This document shows, in pieces, positions 55,220 to 63,745 of a stretch of 64,000 bases of DNA (position 1 is its first letter; the number at the start of each line of letters is the position of its first letter). The DNA comes from DAOMNO01 sp035443885 (GTDB lineage: Bacteria > Planctomycetota > Phycisphaerae > Phycisphaerales > SM1A02). A program made the translations under genes and the position numbers. Location: positions 1-64,000 of the forward strand of contig DAOMNO010000009.1 in NCBI GenBank assembly GCA_035443885.1, read 5' to 3'. The notes under the pieces were generated by a model. That model was not told the origin of the DNA. It did no database searches and saw nothing but the letters and a program-made list of their open reading frames with translations.

Positions 55220-55282
55220 TGAAAGTGGAACGGGCTTTCAGCCCGTTCACAACTCACACGGGCAGGATGCTCGTGCCACCGA
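55220..55282. repeat. Dispersed double-hairpin repeat
   Basis: GAACGGGCT-TTC-AGCCCGTTC (55228-55248) is followed by CACGGGCA-GGA-TGCTCGTG (55257-55275). Read through, it gives peptide fragments such as TGFQPVH and HGQDARAT, which I recognise from spurious ORFs across Planctomycetes and Verrucomicrobia genomes. It lies between two convergent genes. Confidence 0.65.
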
Positions 55283-55306
55283 GTTTATACACTGTACCAG
55301 TACCGA

Positions 55307-56158
55307 TTACTTCCCAGCGTAGTCGATGATCGAACTGATCTCGCTGCGCAGGTCGCTGCGGGGCACCACGCGGTCGATGAACCCGCAATCGCGAAGGAAC
55401 TCCGCGCGCTGGAAGCCTTCCGGCAGCTCCTGCCGAATGGTCTGCTGAATGACGCGCGGCCCTGCAAACCCGATGAGAGCCTTTGGCTCTGCAAGAATGA
55501 CATCGCCAAGCATGGCGAAGCTCGCCGTCACCCCGCCCGTGGTGGGATCTGTCAGCACGGAAATATACAAGCCGCCCATGTCGTCGAAGCGGGCAAGAGC
55601 TGCGGAAGTCTTGGCCATCTGCATGAGCGAATAGCCGGATTCCATCATGCGTGCGCCGCCTGACGCGCTGACAATGACGAGGGGCAGATCGCCATCCGCT
55701 GCGACTTCAATCGCGCGCGTAATTTTCTCGCCGATGACAGACCCCATCGAACCGCCGAGGAAGAAGAAGTCCATCGCGGCGAGCACGACCTTGCGGCCCT
55801 TGATGAAACCGGTGCCGGTGTGCACGCCATCGTTCTCGCCGGTGGCCTTCTGTGCTGCGATGATGCGCTCTTTATACGGCTTAAGATCGACGAAGTTCAG
55901 CGGATCCGCAGGAGCCATTTTTTCATTGAACGGCTCGAAGCTGCCGGGATCGCAGAGCTGCGCGACGCGCTGCGCGCCGGTTACGCGGAAGTGATGCTGG
56001 CACGTCGGACAGACCCAGAGGTTGTTCTCCACTGCTCTACGGAAGAGGATCGCACTGCACTCCGGGCAGCGCATCCACAAGCCCTCAGGCACAGCCTTCT
56101 TGCCCTTCGGCGCGAGTTCGGGCGAATCCGCCCATGTTCGTGTCGGCACGTTCGTCAT
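55307..56158 (-). CDS. accD: Acetyl-CoA carboxylase carboxyltransferase beta subunit
   Basis: 283 residues from the ATG at 56158. AccD with AccA transfers CO2 from carboxybiotin to acetyl-CoA, the first step of fatty acid synthesis. The N-terminal zinc ribbon is C31, C34, C50 and C53 (CPECSAILF, WVCPTCQHHF). The crotonase-fold core has VSASGGARMMESGYSLMQMAK and DPTTGGVTASFAMLGD, the oxyanion loops. No strong Shine-Dalgarno site; the open frame to 56215 is not conserved. The accA gene is elsewhere. Confidence 0.96.
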   Translation of the reverse strand: MTNVPTRTWADSPELAPKGKKAVPEGLWMRCPECSAILFRRAVENNLWVCPTCQHHFRVTGAQRVAQLCDPGSFEPFNEKMAPADPLNFVDLKPYKERIIAAQKATGENDGVHTGTGFIKGRKVVLAAMDFFFLGGSMGSVIGEKITRAIEVAADGDLPLVIVSASGGARMMESGYSLMQMAKTSAALARFDDMGGLYISVLTDPTTGGVTASFAMLGDVILAEPKALIGFAGPRVIQQTIRQELPEGFQRAEFLRDCGFIDRVVPRSDLRSEISSIIDYAGK

Positions 56159-56312
56159 CCGTGGATATTGTCCCCGATTCCGGGCGATCGTTCCACCCGG
56201 AAAACAGGTTTGCACGCCATGCTGGGGTGCCTGAGGCCCTGCGGACCGGCCCGGGAAGTGTTCGATGGAAGCCTGGAACTGCGTCCTGTCGGTCGCTCTC
56301 CCCTGCTTGGTT

Positions 56313-57059
56313 TTAGTCGCTCAGACCCACGGTGCGAGAAGGGCCATCCGCCGTGCCGGGCGGCGGGAACCGACCGCCGCTGGAGGCGCGAAGCTCCTCG
56401 CGAAGCTCGAGCCGCATCGCGTCGATCTCACTCCGAAGGCGATCCAGCGCTGCATCCGCACCATCTTTCATCAAATCCTCGTAGGGAATCGGCGACGCCG
56501 CACGCACCGCAAGCCTGCCGGACAGTCGCGGCTTCTTCTGATGAGCAGGCCACACATCGAACGCACCTTCAATGGCGACCGGCACTACCGGCACCTGCGC
56601 TTTCTTCAGCAGCAGCAATACGCCGCGCTGAAATGGATGAATCAGTCCATCCGGCGAGCGGCTGCCTTCAGGAAAAATCAGCACGCATCGTCCCGCTTCG
56701 AGTTCTTGAATCGCTGTGCGAATCGCACCGGCGTCCCCTCGCCCCTGTTCGATCGGCACCGCGCCGAGCGAGCGAATCAGCCAGCCGAACACTGGATTGT
56801 GAAACAATGAAGCGCGTGCCAGCGATGAGAAAGGTCGATCGCGCACCAGAACACCGACGATCGGCGGATCATAGTGCGATTGATGATTGGCGACGTATAT
56901 ATGCGCGCCGGTTTGCGGCACGTTCTCTTTGCCTCGGCATTTGATGCCGTAGAACACCATGAAGAACAGATGGACGATTCTGGCGATGAACGTCCACCAG
57001 AACAGCACACCGAATGCGCTTCGGCCGGGCTGGCGTCGGCTGGTTTGAAACTCCCTCAC
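56313..57059 (-). CDS. plsC: 1-acyl-sn-glycerol-3-phosphate acyltransferase
   Basis: 248 residues. It adds the second acyl chain to make phosphatidic acid at the membrane. A hydrophobic N-terminal segment (about 15-37) precedes the HX4D motif NHQSHYDPP (about 57-65), the second block FPEGSRSPDG (about 128-137) and VPVVPVAIEGAF. Residues 215-248 form a charged then Gly/Pro-rich tail. Its start overlaps the cmk stop by four bases, a cmk-plsC pairing seen in many bacteria. Confidence 0.93.
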   Translation of the reverse strand: MREFQTSRRQPGRSAFGVLFWWTFIARIVHLFFMVFYGIKCRGKENVPQTGAHIYVANHQSHYDPPIVGVLVRDRPFSSLARASLFHNPVFGWLIRSLGAVPIEQGRGDAGAIRTAIQELEAGRCVLIFPEGSRSPDGLIHPFQRGVLLLLKKAQVPVVPVAIEGAFDVWPAHQKKPRLSGRLAVRAASPIPYEDLMKDGADAALDRLRSEIDAMRLELREELRASSGGRFPPPGTADGPSRTVGLSD

Positions 57060-57802
57060 GCGCCAAGCCCATGCACTTCACGCCGCACGATCGCTTCCAT
57101 CGCATCGACGACTTCGTCCACACTTCGTTCGCCGGTGTCGATGTCGATCGCGCCTTCGGGGCGCACCAGCGGGCCATCCGTGCGGCTGGCATCGAGCTGA
57201 TCGCGCTGAAGAATGTCCTGCACGACGCGCTCCTTGCCGACGGTCTGGCCTGACCGCTCAAGTTGCGCTCGGCGCCGATCAGCGCGCACGTTGACATCCG
57301 CGTGCAGGTAAAACCGCACACACGCCTCGGGAAAGACAACGGAACCCTGATCGCGCCCTTCGCTGACAAGACGAGGATGACGCTGCGCGATGCCGCGCTG
57401 CCGCATAACCATGATTCGCCTGATCTCCGGCTGTGCTGCAACGATGGACACAATTTCGCTGACATCCAGATCGCGAATGCGCCGCGTTACATCGCGGTCG
57501 CCGAGCATGATGCGAGGCGGATCGGCTTTCCAGTCGAAGTGCAGATTCGCTTCTTCAACGGCGCGGGCGAGCTTTGCTGCGCCGCCCGGCGCGGCGGGGT
57601 CGATGTTCTGCTCCAGTGCGATCGCCGCTGCGGCACGGTACATCGCCCCGGTATCAAGAAACTCCAGCCCAAGCCGGGTGGCAAGCCCATGCGCGACGGT
57701 GGATTTGCCAGTCCCCGCAGGCCCATCGATGGTGATGATGAGACGCTCCCGCGCAAGCGCAGGCGTTGATCGCTGGTTGGGCTGCGAAGACATCACGTTC
57801 AT
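57056..57802 (-). CDS. cmk: Cytidylate kinase
   Basis: 248 residues from the ATG at 57802, one base after the stop of the upstream gene. Cmk phosphorylates CMP and dCMP. P-loop GPAGTGKS (27-34), the NMP-binding LDTGAMYRA, and VSEGRDQGSVVFP with the lid region RADRRRAQLE are present. In this last block the usual RDxGTVVFP reads RDQGSVVFP. The start could also be three codons later, but the tight junction favours the first Met. plsC overlaps its end. Confidence 0.93.
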   Translation of the reverse strand: MNVMSSQPNQRSTPALARERLIITIDGPAGTGKSTVAHGLATRLGLEFLDTGAMYRAAAAIALEQNIDPAAPGGAAKLARAVEEANLHFDWKADPPRIMLGDRDVTRRIRDLDVSEIVSIVAAQPEIRRIMVMRQRGIAQRHPRLVSEGRDQGSVVFPEACVRFYLHADVNVRADRRRAQLERSGQTVGKERVVQDILQRDQLDASRTDGPLVRPEGAIDIDTGERSVDEVVDAMEAIVRREVHGLGA

Positions 57803-57803
57803 A

Positions 57804-58694
57804 TCATTCCACTTCTTCAGGGTCTTCCAAAGATTCTTCCAACACTTCTGCGATATTTTCGCCAGTGTCATCGTCGCTGATCGCATCGTGCAGCACCGCG
57901 CGGGCGGTCTCAATGCTCTTCACATGATCTTTCGAGCCGGTGAACTCGATGGCGACGGTGTTCGCGAAACCAACGCTGCGGATCGCCTCAATGTACGCCT
58001 TGAGATCATATCCCTTGTGTGCGCCGGATTTGTCGAAGCCGACGACTGACGCGTGAATCGCCCCTGCATATGGCGCGAGCTTGCGCAGCGTATCAATGGG
58101 GTCAGCCGTCTCCGCAGCGTGGGCAAAGGTCGGCAGGCAACCGATGCGAAAGCCGCCAATGCGCTTGATGAGTTCCGTCAGCCGCTCCGCTGTATGCGTC
58201 AGACCCTGATGCGGCGCAATAAGCAAGTTGACTTCATACTGCTCGACGATCGGCAGCATGGCCCGCACTTCGCCTGCCACCAGTTCAAAGGCATCATCGG
58301 TGTCTGGCGCTTCAAACCGCACTGCCAGCGCATTGCAGCCGAGCCGATTCGCAGCGAGCGCAAGACGTTGAATGCGGTCGCGTACTCCCGCTGCGGGCGT
58401 CGCGCCTTTGCTGCCGCCTTTGGTGGCAGGCATCATTTGGAGCGGAGCATCTTCCACCAGCACCAGGCACGGGCAGGCGGCTTTATCCGCGTAATCGCGA
58501 AGTCGCTCCAGATCTTCGAGCGACCAACCGGCCAACATCGATGTATGCACGTTCAGACCGCGAAGGTTGAGTTGCCGAATGGCATACTCAGGCAGGTCGT
58601 GCATGGTGAGACTTGCACCGGCGATCTTCCCGGCTTTGCTCCCGTTGTTGGAGAGCAAACCTGCAAAGGAGTGAGTTGCAAGGGTAAGCAGCAT
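57804..58694 (-). CDS. Sugar phosphate isomerase/epimerase-like TIM barrel
   Basis: 296 residues. The pattern of alternating hydrophobic strands (LNVHTSMLAGW, CPCLVLVEDAP, CNALAVRFEAP, VNLLIAPHQG, AIHASVVGFD, TVAIEFTGS) fits the AP-endonuclease family 2/xylose isomerase-like barrel. Residues E80, H160, H214 and E247 are candidate metal ligands by spacing, but the assignment is tentative. The acidic tail is unusual. It is the first gene of a three-gene unit with cmk and plsC. Substrate unknown. Confidence 0.72.
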   Translation of the reverse strand: MLLTLATHSFAGLLSNNGSKAGKIAGASLTMHDLPEYAIRQLNLRGLNVHTSMLAGWSLEDLERLRDYADKAACPCLVLVEDAPLQMMPATKGGSKGATPAAGVRDRIQRLALAANRLGCNALAVRFEAPDTDDAFELVAGEVRAMLPIVEQYEVNLLIAPHQGLTHTAERLTELIKRIGGFRIGCLPTFAHAAETADPIDTLRKLAPYAGAIHASVVGFDKSGAHKGYDLKAYIEAIRSVGFANTVAIEFTGSKDHVKSIETARAVLHDAISDDDTGENIAEVLEESLEDPEEVE

Positions 58695-59189
58695 CAGGAA
58701 TCCCGGCCTACGGATGAAGTCGCCGGTTGACGTACACCCGGCGGTGAATGAAGCCTGTCTATCCTAACTCATGCCGAGCCTTCCGACATGCCAACCACGG
58801 CCCGCTGCACGGTGATGATCGAAAGAAAACGTCGACCACGAGGGCCGACGTTTTCCGGAGGGGAGAAAGATCTCATCATCATCAGCTTGAGTGAAACCCC
58901 GGCCCATGCCGAGGCCCGAACCCCAAGGCAACCAGATCGTACTGAACCTCGCATCAAAAGGCAACGAAATCTCCCCCATTTTTACCCAGCTTACCCACAT
59001 CACCCCAGCAGGGTGTCCGCCGCTGGAGGGAAAAACACCACAACTTGCGATACCGCAAGCAAATACGACGAACAAGGCCGGTCCAACGTCAAACCCCTTG
59101 CCGATGATTCATCCACAATCGATTCGCGTATCATCCGGTCTTGAGTCGGAGTTCTATTCACCCGCCCCCTTTCCCATTTGCGAGCTGCC
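58695..59189. other. Intergenic region between the TIM-barrel operon and gdhA
   Basis: 495 bp between divergent genes with no credible ORF. A perfect 10-bp inverted repeat with a T tract lies at 58825-58858. The gdhA side (59000-59189) should hold its promoter, which I cannot place with confidence. Confidence 0.55.
58825..58858 (+). terminator. Isolated terminator-like hairpin upstream of gdhA
   Basis: GAAAACGTCG (58825-58834) and CGACGTTTTC (58846-58855) flank an 11-base loop. It resembles an intrinsic terminator in either direction but follows no known gene, so it may end a small RNA or act as an attenuator in a long gdhA leader. Confidence 0.55.
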
Positions 59190-60557
59190 ATGAACCCCCA
59201 GGCATCCCCCACTGCAACGGCTGATTCCCGTCAACGCGCTAAAGCGCCCGCTGCCCCTCATCTGCCCACCGCAGTCTTTGAAGAACTCGAAATCGTCCGC
59301 GATCCGACCAATCTGTTTCACCAGACGATTGAACAGGTGCTGATCGCTGCCGACCTCGTCGGCATGAAGCATCATCAGAAGATCATCATCGCGCAGCCCA
59401 AGAACGAGATCATGGTGCACTTCCCCGTACTCATGGATGACGGGCATCACAAGCTCTTCAAGGGATATCGCGTGCAGCACAACAACGCGCTCGGCCCCTA
59501 CAAAGGCGGCTTGCGATTCCATCCGCACGTCTCACTTGATGACGTCAAGAGCCTCGCTGTGCTGATGACCATGAAATGTTCGCTGGTGAAGGTTCCCTTC
59601 GGCGGCGGCAAGGGCGGCGTGAAGTGCAACCCGCGCGAACTCTCCACCGAAGAACTCAAGCGGGTTACACGCCGATTCTGCGCCGCCATCGGCAATCAGA
59701 TCGGCCCCGAATACGACATCCCCGCTCCGGATGTCGGCACCAATGCGCAGATCATGGCGTGGTTCGCAGACACCTACCAGCTCATGAGTCCCGAACGCAC
59801 TGCGCAGGATTCACTTCGCGTTGTTACCGGCAAGCCGGTGGAAATGGGCGGCTCGCTCGGTCGCGAAAAAGCGACCGGCCAAGGACTGGTGGACGTGCTC
59901 ATTGAAATGCTGCCTGAACTTAATATCGACATCAGCAAGTGCACGTACACGCTCATCGGTTTCGGCAACGTCGGCGGCTGGACTGGCCGCCTGCTCACGG
60001 AACTCGGCGCGAAGCTTGTCGGCGTGCTCGACCACACCGGCGCGATCCACAACAGCAAAGGCATCGACACCGATCAGCTTACCGAACATGTCGCGCACAC
60101 CGGCGGCGTGGGCGGCTTCAGCGGCGCGGAACCCATCAGCACCGACGACTTCTACGGCCTGCATGTCGATCTGCTCATTCCTGCTGCGCTCGAACAGATG
60201 ATTACCCCCAAGGAAGCGCAGCACATCAACGCCAAAGTCGTTGCCGAAGGCGCGAACGCACCAACCACACCCGAAGGCGATGCTGTACTTATGCAGCGAG
60301 GCATCGAAGTGCTTCCTGCCATTCTGTGCAATGCAGGCGGCGTAACCGTGTCCTACTTCGAGTGGGTACAGAACAAGACAAGCACGCACTGGACGGCGGA
60401 AGACGTGGACGACAAACTCAATCGCCACATGGTGCTTGCAGCACGCCGCGTCAAGCTCGCTCGTGTGAAGTATGAATGCGACATGCGCACCGCAAGCTAC
60501 TGCGCTGCGCTGGAGCAGATCGCCAAGGTGTATGACCTTCGTGGCGTGTTCCCGTAA
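59190..60557 (+). CDS. gdhA: Glutamate dehydrogenase
   Basis: 455 residues from the ATG at 59190. It interconverts glutamate with 2-oxoglutarate and ammonia. The family core is clear: KGYRVQHNNALGPYKGGLRFHP, the catalytic Lys in VPFGGGKGGVKCNP, PAPDVGTNAQIMAWFADTY, and the Rossmann GFGNVGGW. Length and signature match the hexameric NAD-type (GdhA/RocG-like) group; coenzyme preference is not certain. The N-terminal 30 residues are poorly conserved. No strong Shine-Dalgarno site is seen. A long upstream region with a hairpin suggests regulation. Confidence 0.95.
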   Translation: MNPQASPTATADSRQRAKAPAAPHLPTAVFEELEIVRDPTNLFHQTIEQVLIAADLVGMKHHQKIIIAQPKNEIMVHFPVLMDDGHHKLFKGYRVQHNNALGPYKGGLRFHPHVSLDDVKSLAVLMTMKCSLVKVPFGGGKGGVKCNPRELSTEELKRVTRRFCAAIGNQIGPEYDIPAPDVGTNAQIMAWFADTYQLMSPERTAQDSLRVVTGKPVEMGGSLGREKATGQGLVDVLIEMLPELNIDISKCTYTLIGFGNVGGWTGRLLTELGAKLVGVLDHTGAIHNSKGIDTDQLTEHVAHTGGVGGFSGAEPISTDDFYGLHVDLLIPAALEQMITPKEAQHINAKVVAEGANAPTTPEGDAVLMQRGIEVLPAILCNAGGVTVSYFEWVQNKTSTHWTAEDVDDKLNRHMVLAARRVKLARVKYECDMRTASYCAALEQIAKVYDLRGVFP

Positions 60558-60625
60558 GTGGAACTTGCTCCGCCGCAGTATGAAGGCGGTCCATCATCAT
60601 TGTTGACAGACGCATGAAAAAGAAA

Positions 60626-60649
60626 ACCCCCGGCCTTTCGGCCGGGGGT
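60626..60649 (-). terminator. Terminator of the 60677 gene
   Basis: ACCCCCGGCC-TTTC-GGCCGGGGGT, 10-bp stem; on the minus strand it is followed by TTTTCTTTTTC. The same stem-loop sequence is repeated at 63688-63711. On the plus strand it could also stop gdhA transcription. Confidence 0.9.
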
Positions 60650-60676
60650 GATTGTTATTGAGAGCAACTGCTCGAA

Positions 60677-63358
60677 TCAGTTGCCATTGGCACGCAGCAG
60701 CCATGAGCCGTGCGGCAGGGTCGTCGTCGTCAGATCGGTCGGGACGATACCCCACGCTGCGGGATTCGACGGATCAAACGTGCCGAACGTACCGCCAACG
60801 GTGCCGCCGAAGAACGCACGACCGACACCCGGCGAAGCGGGGCCGTCAAGCGGTGACGGGAACGTTCCACCAGCATGCTGCACCCAAACGGCCACGAAGA
60901 AGCTGCCGTTGACTGCAACATTGGGCACGTTCACCGCCTGCAGTACGTCGGTTCCGATGGAACCAGCCGCTGCCTGCGCCACGGTGTTGAAGAGCATGGT
61001 GCCAGGCGCGCCAGCATTGTCGGCATAGATGGCTACGCCGAAGTCCTGACCAGCCGTCACACCGATGGCGGTGCTGCCGAAGTTGCCGAAGGTGGTCAGC
61101 ACTTGCGTCAGCGTGTCGCTTCCGCCGCCGTCAACATCGAAGCGGTGGAGCCAGACGAAGACGCCGCCATCAGTCCAGCCGATCGCTGTGCTCGTGCTGC
61201 CGCAGTCGAACGCGTAGTCTTCCTGCACACACTGCACCTGGGCGCAGGTGAGGCCGAAGTAGTAGCAACCGCCAAGCTTGGCGCATTCAGTCTGAGACAG
61301 AATGCTGCAGTTACCGTTCACGCAGCAAGCCGCCTCGGTCGGGATGCAGGCATCCGGGTCTTCCGTCTGAATGCCGATGCAGAACGTGCGATCGTTGTTG
61401 CCGCTGGCGGTGTTGAGCTTATCGCCTGCAACATAAGAGGGATTCGCCTCAGCGGTCTGATAGGCAACGCCGTTGCCATCCGCAGAAGGTGCCCAGAGGA
61501 ACGCGCACGCAGCCGCGGCGTTGATCTGCACGATCTCAACCCACACGCACTCACCAGCCGTTACGGGCACGGAAGGATGCGTCGCGGTGTAGTCGATCAG
61601 GCCGGCATTGCCGAAGGCGAAGCCGATGAAGCCGATACGAGCAAACGTCGGCTGAACAGTGAACGGACCCGCCTTGACGGTTCCGGGAATGCCGCCCGCA
61701 TCATTGCGGTAGGTAATCCTGAACTGCTGACCCTGGCCGAGGTTGTTGAGGCAGACTGCGAACGGACCGCTCTGAAGCTCAACGCCCTGCCAGCAGAGCG
61801 AAGTGATGTTGCCGGAGACTGCCGCACGGAAGTCGTCCGTTGCCTTGAACGCGAGGTTGGTATCGCTGGTGACATAGCTGCCGCCGCTGCGAACCTGGCA
61901 CTGCGCGGTTGGAAGCGTACACACGGGCGGGAAGACCTGGCCGCAGTCCACATTGCTCGTGCAAGGTGTCGCGTCAGAGGTAACCGTCAATGTCACGCTG
62001 CCTTCGTTTGTGCCTGCACCGTACACGGCGATGTAGTACGTCGTGCCGTTTGCGGCGCACCATGTCGCTGCGGCCTGGAAGGAGTTTTCGCAGTTTGAGT
62101 CGGGATCTTCAAACTCACCAGCGATGCATGTAAGCGCGTCACATGCGTTGCAGAACACCGTTACGCGCACGCTGCCAAGACCGCTGCCGCACGTTGCTGC
62201 GGTGAACTGCGTGCCATTGCCGGTGATGGTGTACCACGCGGTGCCTGAGCCGGGCGCTGGAGCATTGCCGCACGGCGAGAACCCGGCGACTGGATTGCCA
62301 ACGGTTGAAAGAGTCGTCGGCGTGTTCAGTGATACGGTTACAGCATTTGCGCACACCGCACCGCTCGGAGGCGGCGGACAAGCCGTTGTATCGCACGACG
62401 TGTAGTCGCCCCAGTAGGTGCCGCCAAGCTTCGCGCACGCCGTCGCAGAATCGACCTGCTGGCACGCGCCTGTATTGAAGCAGCACGCGCCACCTGCTGC
62501 CGGCGCAGGCGGGCACGCGCCCCATGCGCCGAGCAGAATCAGAAGGTCCTGCACGTCAACCGCGCCGCTGTTGTTCAGGTCCGCGGGATGGCCGGGGTTC
62601 GTGCCCCACGCGCCGAGCAGGATCAGAAGGTCCTGCACGTCAACCGCGCCACTGTTGTTGAGGTCCGCAGGGCACGGCGCGCCAGCGCCGATCTTGCCTT
62701 CAACGATGAAGGCGAGATCGGTTGGAACTTCTGTCCACGCGCCAGCGTCGTTGCGCTGCAGCGACACACCAGTGTTGAAAGTCTCAGTACGGCCGGGCAT
62801 CCATCGAGTTCCCGTCGCGCCGTTGCCGAGCGATGAACTGACGCTGATCCAGTATGTGCCAGGCTGAAGCGGAATGCTTGTGCCAAGTTTCAGTTCAAAC
62901 ACAGCGCGGGCCGTGTCCGTGTTTGGAGTCGCCGAACCGATGCGATACATGTTTGCAAACTGCGTTGCGTACATGCGATTCGTCGTGCCATCGCCGAAGA
63001 TGACCTGACTGGTGGGAAGGCGCGGATCGCCGTCCCAGATTTCCAGTGTCGCGCCGCCAAAGGGTGAAAGCGCGAGATTGGTCCATCCGGTGACATAGCC
63101 GTACACGGTGATGGACGACAGTGTCCAGCCTTGAGCGTCGGTCACGGTAAAGGAATCAGCCATGCGGAAGCCGGGGCTGTTCCAGTTCGTGCCGAGCGTT
63201 GTGTGCGGTGGCAGAAGACGGCTGAGGTCAGCGCCACTTGCATGGCCGCCAACCTCAGTAACGAGCGTGCCATTGTCATGCAGGACACCACTTGGGTTTG
63301 CCCACAGGGGCGTACACAGAGCGCCAACGGCGGCTGCGCACACGATACTCTTCTTCAT
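60677..63358 (-). CDS. Large secreted protein with internal dockerin repeats
   Basis: 893 residues from the ATG at 63358, which has GAGGAG eight bases upstream. Signal peptide ends near LWAN (residue 21). The N-terminal 225 residues are a beta-rich domain (ATLEIWDGDPRLP). Two dockerin-like units lie at 229-282. Two Cys-rich segments (ACCFNTGACQQ near 290 and ACCVNGNCSILSQTE near 690) share the pattern ACC-G-C-C-KLGG, so they are copies of one repeat. The C-terminus, ending SWLLRANGN, is shared with the partial gene at 63746. It is exported; ligand or partner unknown. Confidence 0.85.
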   Translation of the reverse strand: MKKSIVCAAAVGALCTPLWANPSGVLHDNGTLVTEVGGHASGADLSRLLPPHTTLGTNWNSPGFRMADSFTVTDAQGWTLSSITVYGYVTGWTNLALSPFGGATLEIWDGDPRLPTSQVIFGDGTTNRMYATQFANMYRIGSATPNTDTARAVFELKLGTSIPLQPGTYWISVSSSLGNGATGTRWMPGRTETFNTGVSLQRNDAGAWTEVPTDLAFIVEGKIGAGAPCPADLNNSGAVDVQDLLILLGAWGTNPGHPADLNNSGAVDVQDLLILLGAWGACPPAPAAGGACCFNTGACQQVDSATACAKLGGTYWGDYTSCDTTACPPPPSGAVCANAVTVSLNTPTTLSTVGNPVAGFSPCGNAPAPGSGTAWYTITGNGTQFTAATCGSGLGSVRVTVFCNACDALTCIAGEFEDPDSNCENSFQAAATWCAANGTTYYIAVYGAGTNEGSVTLTVTSDATPCTSNVDCGQVFPPVCTLPTAQCQVRSGGSYVTSDTNLAFKATDDFRAAVSGNITSLCWQGVELQSGPFAVCLNNLGQGQQFRITYRNDAGGIPGTVKAGPFTVQPTFARIGFIGFAFGNAGLIDYTATHPSVPVTAGECVWVEIVQINAAAACAFLWAPSADGNGVAYQTAEANPSYVAGDKLNTASGNNDRTFCIGIQTEDPDACIPTEAACCVNGNCSILSQTECAKLGGCYYFGLTCAQVQCVQEDYAFDCGSTSTAIGWTDGGVFVWLHRFDVDGGGSDTLTQVLTTFGNFGSTAIGVTAGQDFGVAIYADNAGAPGTMLFNTVAQAAAGSIGTDVLQAVNVPNVAVNGSFFVAVWVQHAGGTFPSPLDGPASPGVGRAFFGGTVGGTFGTFDPSNPAAWGIVPTDLTTTTLPHGSWLLRANGN
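62526..62668 (-). repeat. Near-identical tandem dockerin-coding repeat, 84-bp period
   Basis: Copies of about 59 bp starting at 62526 and 62610 differ at only three positions. They encode the two units DLNNSGAVDVQDLLILLGAW. The high identity points to a recent duplication or gene conversion. Confidence 0.85.
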
Positions 63359-63745
63359 CCTGATATCTCCTCGCTTGCTTAAAAGCATGCTCAACGAAAC
63401 ATGCGCTGCGTTCGCGCCCGATGCGCGCCGCATACATCCCCACCATCAATATGCCGCTCGCTTCAGGCTCAACGTTCCGACTGCAAAGCCCGATATCGCG
63501 CAACAAAGTCAAAATACCAGCATTTCATATCCTGGCAATCCGATGTTTACAGGTTTACAGGTTTAAATGTTTTCTGTTCTAGGACTTATGGCACTGGCTC
63601 CATTCATCCCAAAGCGAGGTTCGTCCCCTATCTGGGATGGCGACGCTTGGAAACCCTGGGCAGGCATGACACCGGGTGCAAACGAAAACCCCCGGCCTTT
63701 CGGCCGGGGGTAAGTCAACAACCAACTCCGTGCATGAGCGATGGC
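63359..63745. other. Intergenic region between two paralogous secreted genes
   Basis: 387 bp. It holds the terminator of the right-hand gene (63688-63711), the leader of the left-hand gene, and an AT-rich patch with an 8-bp tandem repeat GTTTACAG-GTTTACAG-GTTTAAAT at 63545-63568, about 190 bp upstream of the 63358 start. No ORF is supported. Confidence 0.55.
63688..63711 (-). terminator. Terminator of the right-edge gene
   Basis: Same stem-loop as at 60626-60649: ACCCCCGGCC-TTTC-GGCCGGGGGT, with TTTTCG on the minus-strand 3' side, 35 bp after the stop at 63746. Confidence 0.88.

Noticed and set aside
58880..58960. Possible riboswitch (short GGCAACC-like match) upstream of gdhA
   Set aside because: Only a few bases agree with the SAM-type core and the required helices cannot be drawn.
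58764..59193. Small overlapping frames upstream of gdhA
   Set aside because: They overlap each other on both strands, cross the hairpin, and have no coding signature.
60875..62098. 407-codon plus-strand frame inside the 60677 gene
   Set aside because: Antisense, no family match; the minus strand carries the dockerin and Cys-repeat coding.
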